The notes under the pieces are model-generated. The model had not been told where the DNA came from. It did not search any database and saw only the letters and a list, made by a program, of their open reading frames with translations. DNA of 7,868 nt, from contig JBKEDH010000198.1 in assembly GCA_047975295.1 (NCBI GenBank), forward strand, positions 1 through 7,868. Direction: 5' to 3'. Positions 1 through 6,717 of the stretch are shown one piece after another. Made by a program: the position numbers and the translations under genes. The DNA is from JBKEDH01 sp047975295 (GTDB lineage: Bacteria > Bacteroidota > Bacteroidia > Flavobacteriales > Flavobacteriaceae). Within the stretch, counting starts at the first letter, position 1, and each line of letters starts with the position of its first letter.

Positions 1-14
1 CCTTCTGTTGTTGT

Positions 15-1961
15 TTAAATTTTATATCCTTTAAATATAATATGGTTGTATTCATTTCTAACTCCGCCCATTAGCAATAATTTATCTGTTATTTTATAAT
101 TTGCCATAAAATAGGAGGCATACACATTTTCTTTACCAGAGTAGGATGCCGCAATATTAGAAGCAGCACTATCGTCCTGTACTTGAATTAATCCGGCACT
201 TTCTCTAAAGCTATTGGTGAACATATTATCAATTTGACTATTGGTAATTTGGTTTATAATGTCTTTATTATAGGGTTCTCCAACTTCGGTTAAAAATCCG
301 CCGTTGTATGGGAATTTTTCTGTTTTTAAAGAAGATAAAAACGTATATGGAGCATTGGGAACCCCCATAATTGCTCCAGGTACCCAAACCAATGTTTGGC
401 TGTTTATTGTTTTATATTTGTTAAGAAGCTTAAAGCCTGATTTAAATGATAGTTTTTTTTCTTCGTTATAAGCGAAGTCGGCTTTTAATCTATAATCTCT
501 TTCCTTATTGTTGTTTTGCACTAGTATAATTTGGTTTAATACCATTTTATTTGGATCTAAGTTGGATTGTGTGGCCGGAAATATAATAGTGTCGTCACCA
601 ATACCATTTGGAGAATCTATTTTTAAATACTTTAAACCGTTGGACGACAAATTGCCATATTGCATAGTTTGTGTAAAATTTACAATTGGATACCCTCTGT
701 CGTCTTTAGGTAAATTGCTTGGAGAATTAAATTTAAAAGACGACCGTGCTGTACTTACCGACCAGTTTAGTTTTATTTTATTGGTTAGTAAAGATTCGCC
801 TCCCAAATCAAAAGAGTACAAATCGGTTAAATAATCGGCATGTCTCGATTGTACTTTAACATTATTGGCATTAAAGCCAAAATAAGTTTCTCTAACACTT
901 TGTTTATCCAGATATTGGCTGTATAGCGCTTTAAAATATACTTTGTTTTTATCGTTAAGGGTGTAATCCATACCGGCGTTAAAACCCAATGTACGTCTTT
1001 GTGCCACATAATCCCTTAGTTGCATTTCGGAAATGGAATACGATTTTACCGGATCTGGATTGTTATAGTCGTAAATAGCTCTATACTGGTCTAAGCCGGA
1101 TGATCTGTTCCAGATTACGGCAGAAGTGATAAATTTAAATTTATCAGATAATTTATTTCCGTACACTATAGATGTATTGTAGGTTGTATTGTTGGATTGA
1201 TCGACATATCCGCCAGCAGCATTAACAGTAAGTGTTTCCTTGTTTGGAGACGATTTTGTTATAAAATCTATCGAGCCTCCAATAGCATCGCCATCTATAT
1301 CCGGAGAGATGGCTTTTGATAATTTTACATATTGAATCAATTCTGAAGGGAAAATATCCATTTGTACACCTCTGTTTTGATAGTCGCCACTGGCACTGGG
1401 CATTCTGTTGCCGTTAAGCATAGAAGCACTCCATTGTATAGGAGTTCCCCTAATAGAAACAAAACGGCCTTCTCCCATATCCCTTTCGATAGATACTCCT
1501 TGTAACCGCTGTACGGCTTCGGCTGCATTTCTGTCCGGTAGTTTTCCAATGGCATCAGCCGCCAATACCTCTGAAATAACTATGGAAGATTTTTTTAACG
1601 ATAAAGCTCTTGCTTGCGAAGGTCTGTAATTCCCTAAAATAACAACTTCGTCTAATAAGGCACCTTCCGATAGTGTAATTTCGTTAAGGTTTAAATTGCC
1701 CTGTTGGGGAACTATAATGTTTATTTTTTTAGTCTCATACCCAATAAAGGATATGGTTAATTGATAATTTCCGGATTTTATATTTGTAATTAAAAAATTT
1801 CCGTCAAAATCCGATGAAGCCCCTTTTTCTTCGGAAGCAATAAAAACAGACGCTCCAGGAAGAGGTATTGTTCCGTCGGATATTTTGCCCTTAACATTGT
1901 TTTGTGTGTAAGATATTATGGATAATAGGCTGGCCATAATTCCTAAAAGTGATTTTTTCAT
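15..1961 (-). CDS. TonB-dependent outer-membrane receptor, C-terminally truncated
   Basis: This gene encodes an outer-membrane active transporter energised by TonB-ExbBD; the substrate cannot be read from the sequence. Residues 1-20 form a signal peptide (MKKSLLGIMASLLSIISYTQ). Residues about 22-98 are a carboxypeptidase-regulatory-like beta-sandwich (PLPGASVFI, SDFDGNFLI, SFIGYETK), typical of Bacteroidota receptors. LDEVVILG at 103-110 is a TonB-box-like segment. Residues about 124-237 are the plug (KLPDRNAAEAVQRLQGVSIE, VSIRG, LNGNRMPS, DGDAIGGSIDF), resembling the Xanthomonas/Caulobacter-type receptor family. Barrel strands follow. Family members are usually about 850-1000 residues, but this frame stops at 648, just after GGVRNEYNHI, a strand normally found mid-barrel, and no terminal barrel strand is present. 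The frame therefore looks broken by a nonsense or frameshift change (natural or a sequencing error), with the rest beyond the left edge. The ATG at 1961 is supported by the signal peptide. The AraC-type gene upstream on the same strand is its likely regulator. The family call is firm; the intactness is not. Confidence 0.88.
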   Translation of the reverse strand: MKKSLLGIMASLLSIISYTQNNVKGKISDGTIPLPGASVFIASEEKGASSDFDGNFLITNIKSGNYQLTISFIGYETKKINIIVPQQGNLNLNEITLSEGALLDEVVILGNYRPSQARALSLKKSSIVISEVLAADAIGKLPDRNAAEAVQRLQGVSIERDMGEGRFVSIRGTPIQWSASMLNGNRMPSASGDYQNRGVQMDIFPSELIQYVKLSKAISPDIDGDAIGGSIDFITKSSPNKETLTVNAAGGYVDQSNNTTYNTSIVYGNKLSDKFKFITSAVIWNRSSGLDQYRAIYDYNNPDPVKSYSISEMQLRDYVAQRRTLGFNAGMDYTLNDKNKVYFKALYSQYLDKQSVRETYFGFNANNVKVQSRHADYLTDLYSFDLGGESLLTNKIKLNWSVSTARSSFKFNSPSNLPKDDRGYPIVNFTQTMQYGNLSSNGLKYLKIDSPNGIGDDTIIFPATQSNLDPNKMVLNQIILVQNNNKERDYRLKADFAYNEEKKLSFKSGFKLLNKYKTINSQTLVWVPGAIMGVPNAPYTFLSSLKTEKFPYNGGFLTEVGEPYNKDIINQITNSQIDNMFTNSFRESAGLIQVQDDSAASNIAASYSGKENVYASYFMANYKITDKLLLMGGVRNEYNHIIFKGYKI

Positions 1962-1995
1962 GCGTTAATAATTAAATTTGGTTTTAAATTTTGAG

Positions 1996-2003
1996 TAAAT
2001 GTA
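1996..2003 (-). promoter_or_regulatory. Possible -7 promoter element of the receptor gene
   Basis: The minus strand reads TACATTTA, matching seven of the eight positions of the Bacteroidota -7 element TAnnTTTG, and lies 34 bases upstream of the receptor ATG. No good -33 TTG occurs at the usual distance, which would suit a promoter that needs an activator. No purine-rich ribosome-binding site is visible in the A/T-rich leader, as is common in this phylum. This is a pattern match only. Confidence 0.3.
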
Positions 2004-2025
2004 TGGGAGGCTTTATAAGAATTGG

Positions 2026-2059
2026 TTCGTCTTAGCCAAGATGGACTAATTTGGTCGAA
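2026..2059. promoter_or_regulatory. Interrupted palindrome, candidate operator upstream of the receptor
   Basis: On the plus strand the blocks TTCG, TTAG and CCA are followed, after the central bases AGA (2039-2041), by TGG, CTAA and CGAA, which are their reverse complements in mirrored order. Spacers differ between the arms (2 and 0 bases on the left, 1 and 6 on the right), so the symmetry is imperfect. It lies just upstream of the possible receptor promoter and downstream of the AraC-type regulator gene, where an activator would be expected to bind. Function and binding protein are inferred, not shown. Confidence 0.35.
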
Positions 2060-2083
2060 TATGGATATGAAAATTTGTTTAAA

Positions 2084-2114
2084 TAACAGAAAAACAACTT
2101 ATTAGCTTCTGTTA
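2084..2114 (-). terminator. Weak hairpin after the AraC-type regulator
   Basis: An 8-base perfect inverted repeat (TAACAGAA with TTCTGTTA) encloses a 15-base loop 20 bases past the regulator stop codon. The stem is A/T-rich and no clear run of U follows, so as a terminator it would be weak, and read-through into the receptor gene is possible. Confidence 0.25.
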
Positions 2115-2133
2115 ATAAAATATTAATTAAATG

Positions 2134-3249
2134 TTATGTACGGGATTTTAAGAGGTTTTCTTTAAATTCGTTGGGACTTTGACCATTAAATTTTTTAAAA
2201 TATTTGTAGAATGTGGTTTTAGATTTAAATCCTGCGGTAGGATATATGTCGGAAATACTACGTTCAATATTGGAAATTAGTTTTCTTTTAAAATATTGTA
2301 TCTTTAAATAGTTTATATAGTCGTAAAATGAAGAGCCATGAACTTCTTTTATAAACTGGCTGAGTATGTGTCTTGGCTCTTGAATTTGGTTGGCCAAAAT
2401 GTCGAGTGTTAAATTTTCGTTCCTAAAAAGTTGCTCTCCTTCCAAGATTTGCTGTAATTTTTTTGTTAACAGTTCTTTCTTTTCGGGAGTAAGTTTTTTT
2501 ATGTTTTCTTTTTTTGGTTCGGATTTTCGGATACTGTCTGGCAAGCCATTTCTTTTATCGGAAAGTTTAGCTTGTAAAGTAAGTTCTTTTTTTGAGGGTT
2601 GAAATCCAAAAAAACTAATTTTCACCAAAATTCCGAATTGAACAAAAAACAAGCATGAATAGACTGTTTTAAGAATAGAATATTCAAACTCCATTTGGTT
2701 AATGTCCGAGAGCATAAAAATGGAATAAAAGACACCAACCGTTATTAATAAAAACCAAATTAAAATTTTTGTAAATCTAATAGGTATATTTTCTTTTAAT
2801 ATTTTTGGTGCTTTATACAGAACCTTAATGGATATAATTAAATAGGTTATCCAATAAAATATATAGACATTAAATAAATTTTTGTAAAAATTTAAAAATC
2901 CTAATTCTTCCGAATTGCTAAAGGTTAGTGTAAGGACTATAATGTTAAGTACAAAAACAGCTACAAAAGGATAAAAATGGATTGTACTTTTAAAATTGGG
3001 TACAGACTTACCTACTAATTGCAAACAAAAAAAATATAGTAGAGGACCTTTTAGTAATCTAAAAGCACTGGGCATGGTCTCTATAGGAAGTGTCTTAAAA
3101 TCATAATACACGAAAAGTCCCAATTCATAGATGAAATCTATAAGAATAATACCAATATAAGCGATAAGATATTTAAAAAAAGAATCTCGTTTTAAAACGA
3201 ATATCGTTATAAGACACTGTAATATAATAACATAAAAAACATTTGCCAT
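2134..3249 (-). CDS. Membrane-bound AraC-family transcriptional regulator
   Basis: This predicted 371-residue regulator combines a membrane sensor with a DNA-binding domain. Hydrophobic segments lie at about 3-20, 24-50, 67-80 (GPLLYFFCLQLVG region), 92-110, 125-142, 160-181 and 192-212, so about seven membrane passes. A charged linker covers about 218-258. Residues about 257-368 form the double helix-turn-helix of the AraC type: the first unit is around LTLDILANQIQEPRHILSQF (280-299) and the second carries the family signature GFKSKTTFYKYFKKFNGQSP (340-359). Such 7TM-AraC proteins are common in Bacteroidota and often sit beside uptake genes. The frame extends upstream to a TTG at 3279, but I chose the ATG at 3249 because it directly precedes the first membrane helix and a promoter-like TATATTTG lies inside the extension. 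The receptor 172 bases downstream on the same strand is the natural candidate target. The signal sensed is unknown. Confidence 0.85.
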   Translation of the reverse strand: MANVFYVIILQCLITIFVLKRDSFFKYLIAYIGIILIDFIYELGLFVYYDFKTLPIETMPSAFRLLKGPLLYFFCLQLVGKSVPNFKSTIHFYPFVAVFVLNIIVLTLTFSNSEELGFLNFYKNLFNVYIFYWITYLIISIKVLYKAPKILKENIPIRFTKILIWFLLITVGVFYSIFMLSDINQMEFEYSILKTVYSCLFFVQFGILVKISFFGFQPSKKELTLQAKLSDKRNGLPDSIRKSEPKKENIKKLTPEKKELLTKKLQQILEGEQLFRNENLTLDILANQIQEPRHILSQFIKEVHGSSFYDYINYLKIQYFKRKLISNIERSISDIYPTAGFKSKTTFYKYFKKFNGQSPNEFKENLLKSRT

Positions 3250-3261
3250 TCTTGTTTTTGA

Positions 3262-3269
3262 CAAATATA
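3262..3269 (-). promoter_or_regulatory. Possible -7 promoter element of the AraC-type regulator
   Basis: The minus strand reads TATATTTG, a perfect match to the Bacteroidota -7 consensus TAnnTTTG, ending 12 bases before the chosen ATG. That would give a very short leader. No TTG at the usual 17-23 base spacing was found, so the call rests on the -7 element alone. Confidence 0.35.
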
Positions 3270-3342
3270 ACTTAAGCAAATTCCAAATAAATTCAACTTA
3301 TATCTTCTTAAACTAAATTTAATACTGATTTAAACATATCGT

Positions 3343-3367
3343 AAAACTTCTGCTTAGTAGCAAAGTT
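3343..3367 (-). terminator. Hairpin terminator after murF
   Basis: About 24 bases beyond the murF stop codon, the minus strand forms AACTT-TGCT, loop ACTA, AGCA-(G)-AAGTT, a 9-base-pair stem with one bulged base, followed by a short T run (TTTTAC). The size and position fit a modest intrinsic terminator separating murF from the AraC-type regulator. Confidence 0.45.
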
Positions 3368-3390
3368 GAAATAAAGGAAATACTTTTTTG

Positions 3391-4671
3391 TTACCATAAA
3401 TCCAAAACACGTTCTAAAGCCATACCTCGAGAACCTTTTATTAAAATGGTCGATACTTTTAATGTTGATGGATTGAAAGAGGCCTTAAAATCGTTGAACG
3501 ATTCAAATTTTATTATTTTTTTGGAAACCGAGGTTGTTTCGTAAAAGTTGGAACCTATTAAAATAATATTATCCAAGGTTAATTTTTCTATTAAGTTTAC
3601 AATATTTTGGTGTTCTGTATTTGCAGAACGACCCAATTCGAACATATCGCCTAAAATAGCTGTTTTGCTATTGTCCTGTAACCTATCAAAATTGTTTAAG
3701 GCAGCCTGCATACTGCTTGGGTTGGCATTGTAGGCATCTAAAATAATTTTAATGTTTCCTTTGTTTATTATTTGCGAGCGGTTGTTTTTGGGAATATAGT
3801 TACTTATAGCTGTTTTAATGGCATTTTCGTCAATCTTAAAAAAATCGCCAATGGCAATAGCGGCTGCAATGTTGTTAAAATTGTAAGCTCCGATTAAATG
3901 ACTTTCTATTTTTTGGTTTTTAAACCTAACAGAAACATTGGGTTGGGCATCGATAAAATGGATGTGGATTGAAGTATCGGTTGTATCTCCAAAGATAATT
4001 CTATTTGCATTTTTGGTTCTTTCAACCTGAATGGGGTCACTACCGTTAACAAAAATGGTCTTGTGGTTATTTATCAAATGGCGGTACATTTCACTTTTAC
4101 CTTTAATAACACCTTCTATGCTGCCAAAGCCTTCTAAATGTGCTTTTCCAAAGTTGGTGATATAACCATAATCCGGTTTTGCGATACTGCATAGCAATTC
4201 AATTTCTTTTAAATGGTTGGCACCCATTTCCACAATACCTATTTCTGTGTCTTTATTCATGGATAATAAGGTTAAGGGCACGCCAATATGGTTGTTTAAA
4301 TTGCCTACGGTAGCTGTTGTACTGTATTTTTTAGAAAGTACCGTGTTTATAAGTTCTTTGGTTGTGGTTTTGCCGTTACTACCGGTAAGTGCTATAATGG
4401 TGGTGTTTAGATAATTTCTGTGGTAAGCAGCTAATTTTTGTAGGGTTTCCAATACATTAGTAACTAAGATTGTGTTTTCGGATGTTTTAAATCTCTTTTC
4501 ATCAATAATGGCGAATCTTGCTCCTTTTCCCAAAGCTTGGTTGGCATAAGTATTGCCGTTAAAACAATCGCCTTTTAAGGCGAAAAACATATCGTTGGCC
4601 ATTAGTTTTCTGGTATCGGTACAAGCCGAATGGCAGTTTAAAAACAATTGGTGTAATTGAGCTATTTCCAA
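3391..4671 (-). CDS. murF: UDP-N-acetylmuramoyl-tripeptide--D-alanyl-D-alanine ligase (MurF)
   Basis: MurF is the cytoplasmic, ATP-dependent ligase that joins D-Ala-D-Ala to UDP-MurNAc-tripeptide, the last cytoplasmic peptide addition in peptidoglycan synthesis. With the chosen start it has 426 residues, normal for the family. Seen in order: the N-terminal uridine-binding domain (CTDTRKL, FFALKGDCFNGN), the P-loop ALTGSNGKTTTKE (94-106), NHIGVPLTLL (127-136), VEMGANH (147-153), NFNNIAAAIAIG (264-275), DAYNANPSSM (312-321), GDMFELG (341-347) and the C-terminal KGSRGMALERVL (412-423). The start is uncertain: there is no ATG near the N-terminus. The frame stays open to a TTG at 4722, but that lies inside the terminator hairpin after gldJ. 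A second TTG at 4671 gives MEIAQLHQLFL, which matches where flavobacterial MurF proteins begin. No clear ribosome-binding site precedes either, and a -7-like TAATTTTA (4698-4705) is weak. gldJ lies upstream on the same strand. Confidence 0.93.
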   Translation of the reverse strand: MEIAQLHQLFLNCHSACTDTRKLMANDMFFALKGDCFNGNTYANQALGKGARFAIIDEKRFKTSENTILVTNVLETLQKLAAYHRNYLNTTIIALTGSNGKTTTKELINTVLSKKYSTTATVGNLNNHIGVPLTLLSMNKDTEIGIVEMGANHLKEIELLCSIAKPDYGYITNFGKAHLEGFGSIEGVIKGKSEMYRHLINNHKTIFVNGSDPIQVERTKNANRIIFGDTTDTSIHIHFIDAQPNVSVRFKNQKIESHLIGAYNFNNIAAAIAIGDFFKIDENAIKTAISNYIPKNNRSQIINKGNIKIILDAYNANPSSMQAALNNFDRLQDNSKTAILGDMFELGRSANTEHQNIVNLIEKLTLDNIILIGSNFYETTSVSKKIIKFESFNDFKASFNPSTLKVSTILIKGSRGMALERVLDLW

Positions 4672-4706
4672 AGGTTTAGAGTATTGGTGTGTTGAAATAA
4701 AATTAT

Positions 4707-4738
4707 AAAAAAGTCCTAACAAAATTGATAGGACTTTT
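4707..4738 (-). terminator. Intrinsic terminator after gldJ
   Basis: The minus strand carries a perfect 10-base-pair inverted repeat, AAAAGTCCTA and TAGGACTTTT, around a 10-base loop, and continues into a run of six T. It begins about 30 bases after the gldJ stop codon and is the clearest terminator in the window. The flanking A and T runs could let it work in both directions. It implies that gldJ and murF are at least partly separate transcription units. Confidence 0.75.
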
Positions 4739-4768
4739 CTATTATATGAATAAAGGCATTATACTGAA

Positions 4769-6442
4769 TTAATTTCTTTTTTTGTTTTTACTTTTAGATT
4801 TTGTACCCACACGGGACATGGCACATCTAAAACCAATATAATCGGTTGCCATATCTTGGGGAAAGTATCTTCTTTGGGCAGGGTCTAACCAATACTCTCT
4901 GTCTTTCCAAGAGCCGCCTTTGTAAACACGAACTTCATCATTTATCAAAGATGTTCTTTTGTTCGATTTATCGTATTCTCTAATAGGGTTTCCAAGAGAA
5001 TCGGTGGTTACAATGTTTTCGGGTGAGTTGTACATTCTACGGGTATAACTGTCTTGGTTATCGGTTTCGTCATCGTTATAGGTAATATAGTCGCGCGACG
5101 ATCTTTTGTCTCCATCTCTAAAATTTACCTGATTGCTTTTATCGAAATTGGTACGTAAATAGGTTTCGTTCTCGTCAATTGGTACTTGTAATATTTCACC
5201 AGGTAAATTTCTGGCTACAACTCTACCGTTCGAAAGTGTATCGTAAATAATGTCGTTTGCGGTTACTACTTTAACAGTACCATCGTCGTTAATGGCATTT
5301 TTGGTATAAACGTTTCCTCGGTAGTAGTTAAAATCGTTATATTCATCGTCCACGATAGGTCTGTAAACGTCGGCAACCCATTCGGCCACATTACCGGCCA
5401 TATCGTAAAGTCCAAAATCGTTGGGTTCGTACGATTTTACGGCATTGGTAATGTCGGCACCATCGTCTGACCATCCTGCAATTCCACCATAATCACCTTT
5501 ACTCTGTTTAAAATTAGCCAGTTGGTCGCCACTATATTTACGCTTTGAATTACGGGTATATTGTCCTTCCCAAGGATATTTTTTGCGTCCTCTGTATATA
5601 TTGTAGTCTCTAAGTTCGCTTAATCCTAAAGCGGCATATTCCCATTCGGTTTCGGTAGGTAGCCTATATTTTGGCGATATTAAGCCCGATTGCCTTGTGG
5701 CGTATATATTGGTTTCGTTACCATCGGTATCGATCCGTGCATGTCTTTGGTTTCCGGTATTAACGTCTTGATTGCCACCATAGGTCTGGGTAGGTGCGTT
5801 AATATATGTTTCTGTGTTAAAAGTAGATTCTGCGTTAACATCGGTAATTTTGGCATCGCGTTTTAAATAACCTGCCTTTTCCAAATTAAGCTCGTTAACA
5901 CGATCGGTACGCCAATTGGCATATTCGACAGCTTGAATCCAGCTTACACCAACAATAGGGTATTGCCCATAAGCAGGGTGTCTTAAATAATTTTCTACCA
6001 TTACCTCGTTGTAACCTAGTCGGTTGCGCCAAACCAAAGTGTCTGGTAAGGCACCGTTGTAAATGGCTCTAAATCTTTCGTCCGAAGGTGGATAAACCCG
6101 CTTTAGCCAATCTAAATATTCAAGGTACATTTCGTTTGTAACTTCGGTCTCGTCCATATAAAAAGACTGGACGTGTTGCTGTGTTGGCGAGTTGTTCCAA
6201 TCGTGCATAACATCGTCCTGAACCCTACCTTTTGTGTAGGTGCCGCCTTCAACAAATACCAAGCCCGGAGAAGTTTCCTGTTCTCTGTAATTAGTATTGT
6301 ACTGAAAACCACCATCTCTGGAGTTTATTTGCCACCCTGTTCCACGAGATACATTACCAGAACCCGAAGACTTTTTACAGCCAGTAGCTGTTATGGTTAG
6401 GGCTATAACAAACAAAATCTTGAATGTTGCTGTTTTTTTCAT
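4769..6442 (-). CDS. gldJ: Gliding motility / type IX secretion lipoprotein GldJ
   Basis: GldJ is an outer-membrane lipoprotein of the flavobacterial gliding and type IX secretion machinery. In Flavobacterium johnsoniae its loss abolishes gliding and destabilises other Gld proteins. This 557-residue frame begins with a lipoprotein signal peptide ending in TATGC (lipidated Cys22). The fold is of the formylglycine-generating-enzyme/sulfatase-modifying type: GLVFVEGGTYTKG (60-72), FYMDETEVTNEMYLEYL (94-110), PIVGVSWIQAVEYANW (162-177), RLPTETEWEYAA (260-271), LYDMAGNVAEWVADV (345-359), YKGGSW (507-512) and IGFRCAMSR (536-544). About 150 residues separate the AGNVAEW and GGSW motifs, an insertion beyond the core fold. 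The only cysteines are Cys22 and Cys540, so the catalytic pair of the enzyme family is absent and a structural role is likely. The tail (545-557) is strongly basic. The length and the neighbours, murF downstream and porU divergent, match F. johnsoniae. The ATG at 6442 is fixed by the signal peptide. Confidence 0.95.
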   Translation of the reverse strand: MKKTATFKILFVIALTITATGCKKSSGSGNVSRGTGWQINSRDGGFQYNTNYREQETSPGLVFVEGGTYTKGRVQDDVMHDWNNSPTQQHVQSFYMDETEVTNEMYLEYLDWLKRVYPPSDERFRAIYNGALPDTLVWRNRLGYNEVMVENYLRHPAYGQYPIVGVSWIQAVEYANWRTDRVNELNLEKAGYLKRDAKITDVNAESTFNTETYINAPTQTYGGNQDVNTGNQRHARIDTDGNETNIYATRQSGLISPKYRLPTETEWEYAALGLSELRDYNIYRGRKKYPWEGQYTRNSKRKYSGDQLANFKQSKGDYGGIAGWSDDGADITNAVKSYEPNDFGLYDMAGNVAEWVADVYRPIVDDEYNDFNYYRGNVYTKNAINDDGTVKVVTANDIIYDTLSNGRVVARNLPGEILQVPIDENETYLRTNFDKSNQVNFRDGDKRSSRDYITYNDDETDNQDSYTRRMYNSPENIVTTDSLGNPIREYDKSNKRTSLINDEVRVYKGGSWKDREYWLDPAQRRYFPQDMATDYIGFRCAMSRVGTKSKSKNKKRN

Positions 6443-6485
6443 ATCTATATTTTAATATACTAATAATTTATAGGTTTTAGCACTG

Positions 6486-6513
6486 CAATATAGCAATTAA
6501 CCGAACACTACAA
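6486..6513 (-). promoter_or_regulatory. gldJ: Possible gldJ promoter
   Basis: The minus strand has TTG (6513-6511), an 18-base spacer and TATATTG (6492-6486). This resembles the Bacteroidota -33/-7 pair TTG and TAnnTTTG but is one T short in the -7 box. It would start transcription roughly 35-40 bases before the gldJ ATG. Low-confidence pattern match. Confidence 0.3.
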
Positions 6514-6644
6514 GCTAATTTTTTTATTCAAATCACAAAATAACACACTTAAACCGATATGTAAACCGTTTTGCCGACATTTTTTGGTTTTAAGGCTGTC
6601 GCTTATGTCGATTAATAACGTTAGCAAATAATATTTATTATAGA

Positions 6645-6652
6645 TAACTTTG
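6645..6652 (+). promoter_or_regulatory. porU: Possible -7 promoter element of porU
   Basis: TAACTTTG matches the Bacteroidota -7 consensus TAnnTTTG at every fixed position and lies 65 bases before the preferred porU ATG. Upstream, only a degenerate TTAG (6621-6624), 20 bases away, could serve as a -33 element. Confidence 0.45.
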
Positions 6653-6717
6653 TAGGTTATAAAAAATAATTGCACTTTTTTAATAATATGTGCATCTTAT
6701 CGACGTTAATAAATGTG

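Larger units (their letters stand above)
6443..6717. promoter_or_regulatory. Divergent gldJ / porU promoter region
   Basis: This 275-base gene-free stretch lies between the divergent starts of gldJ and porU and must hold both promoters. It is strongly A/T-rich. Besides the two promoter candidates listed separately, it has a short tandem repeat (AAACCG at 6551-6556 and 6563-6568) and a 6-base inverted repeat (CGACAT at 6575-6580, ATGTCG at 6605-6610) around a 24-base spacer. I see no small gene, riboswitch or strong hairpin in it. Confidence 0.7.

Noticed and set aside
508..834. Plus-strand open frame of 108 codons
   Set aside because: It lies entirely antisense to the receptor gene, shows no recognisable domain, and the receptor frame has clear family motifs.
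1337..1629. Two open frames of about 70 codons, one on each strand
   Set aside because: Both overlap the conserved plug domain of the receptor in other frames; they are shadows.
3250..3279. Ten-residue extension of the AraC-type regulator from a TTG
   Set aside because: It overlaps a promoter-like TATATTTG, and an ATG stands directly before the first membrane helix.
4672..4722. N-terminal extension of MurF starting at TTG 4722
   Set aside because: The start codon falls inside the terminator hairpin after gldJ, and the extra 17 residues precede the point where MurF homology begins.
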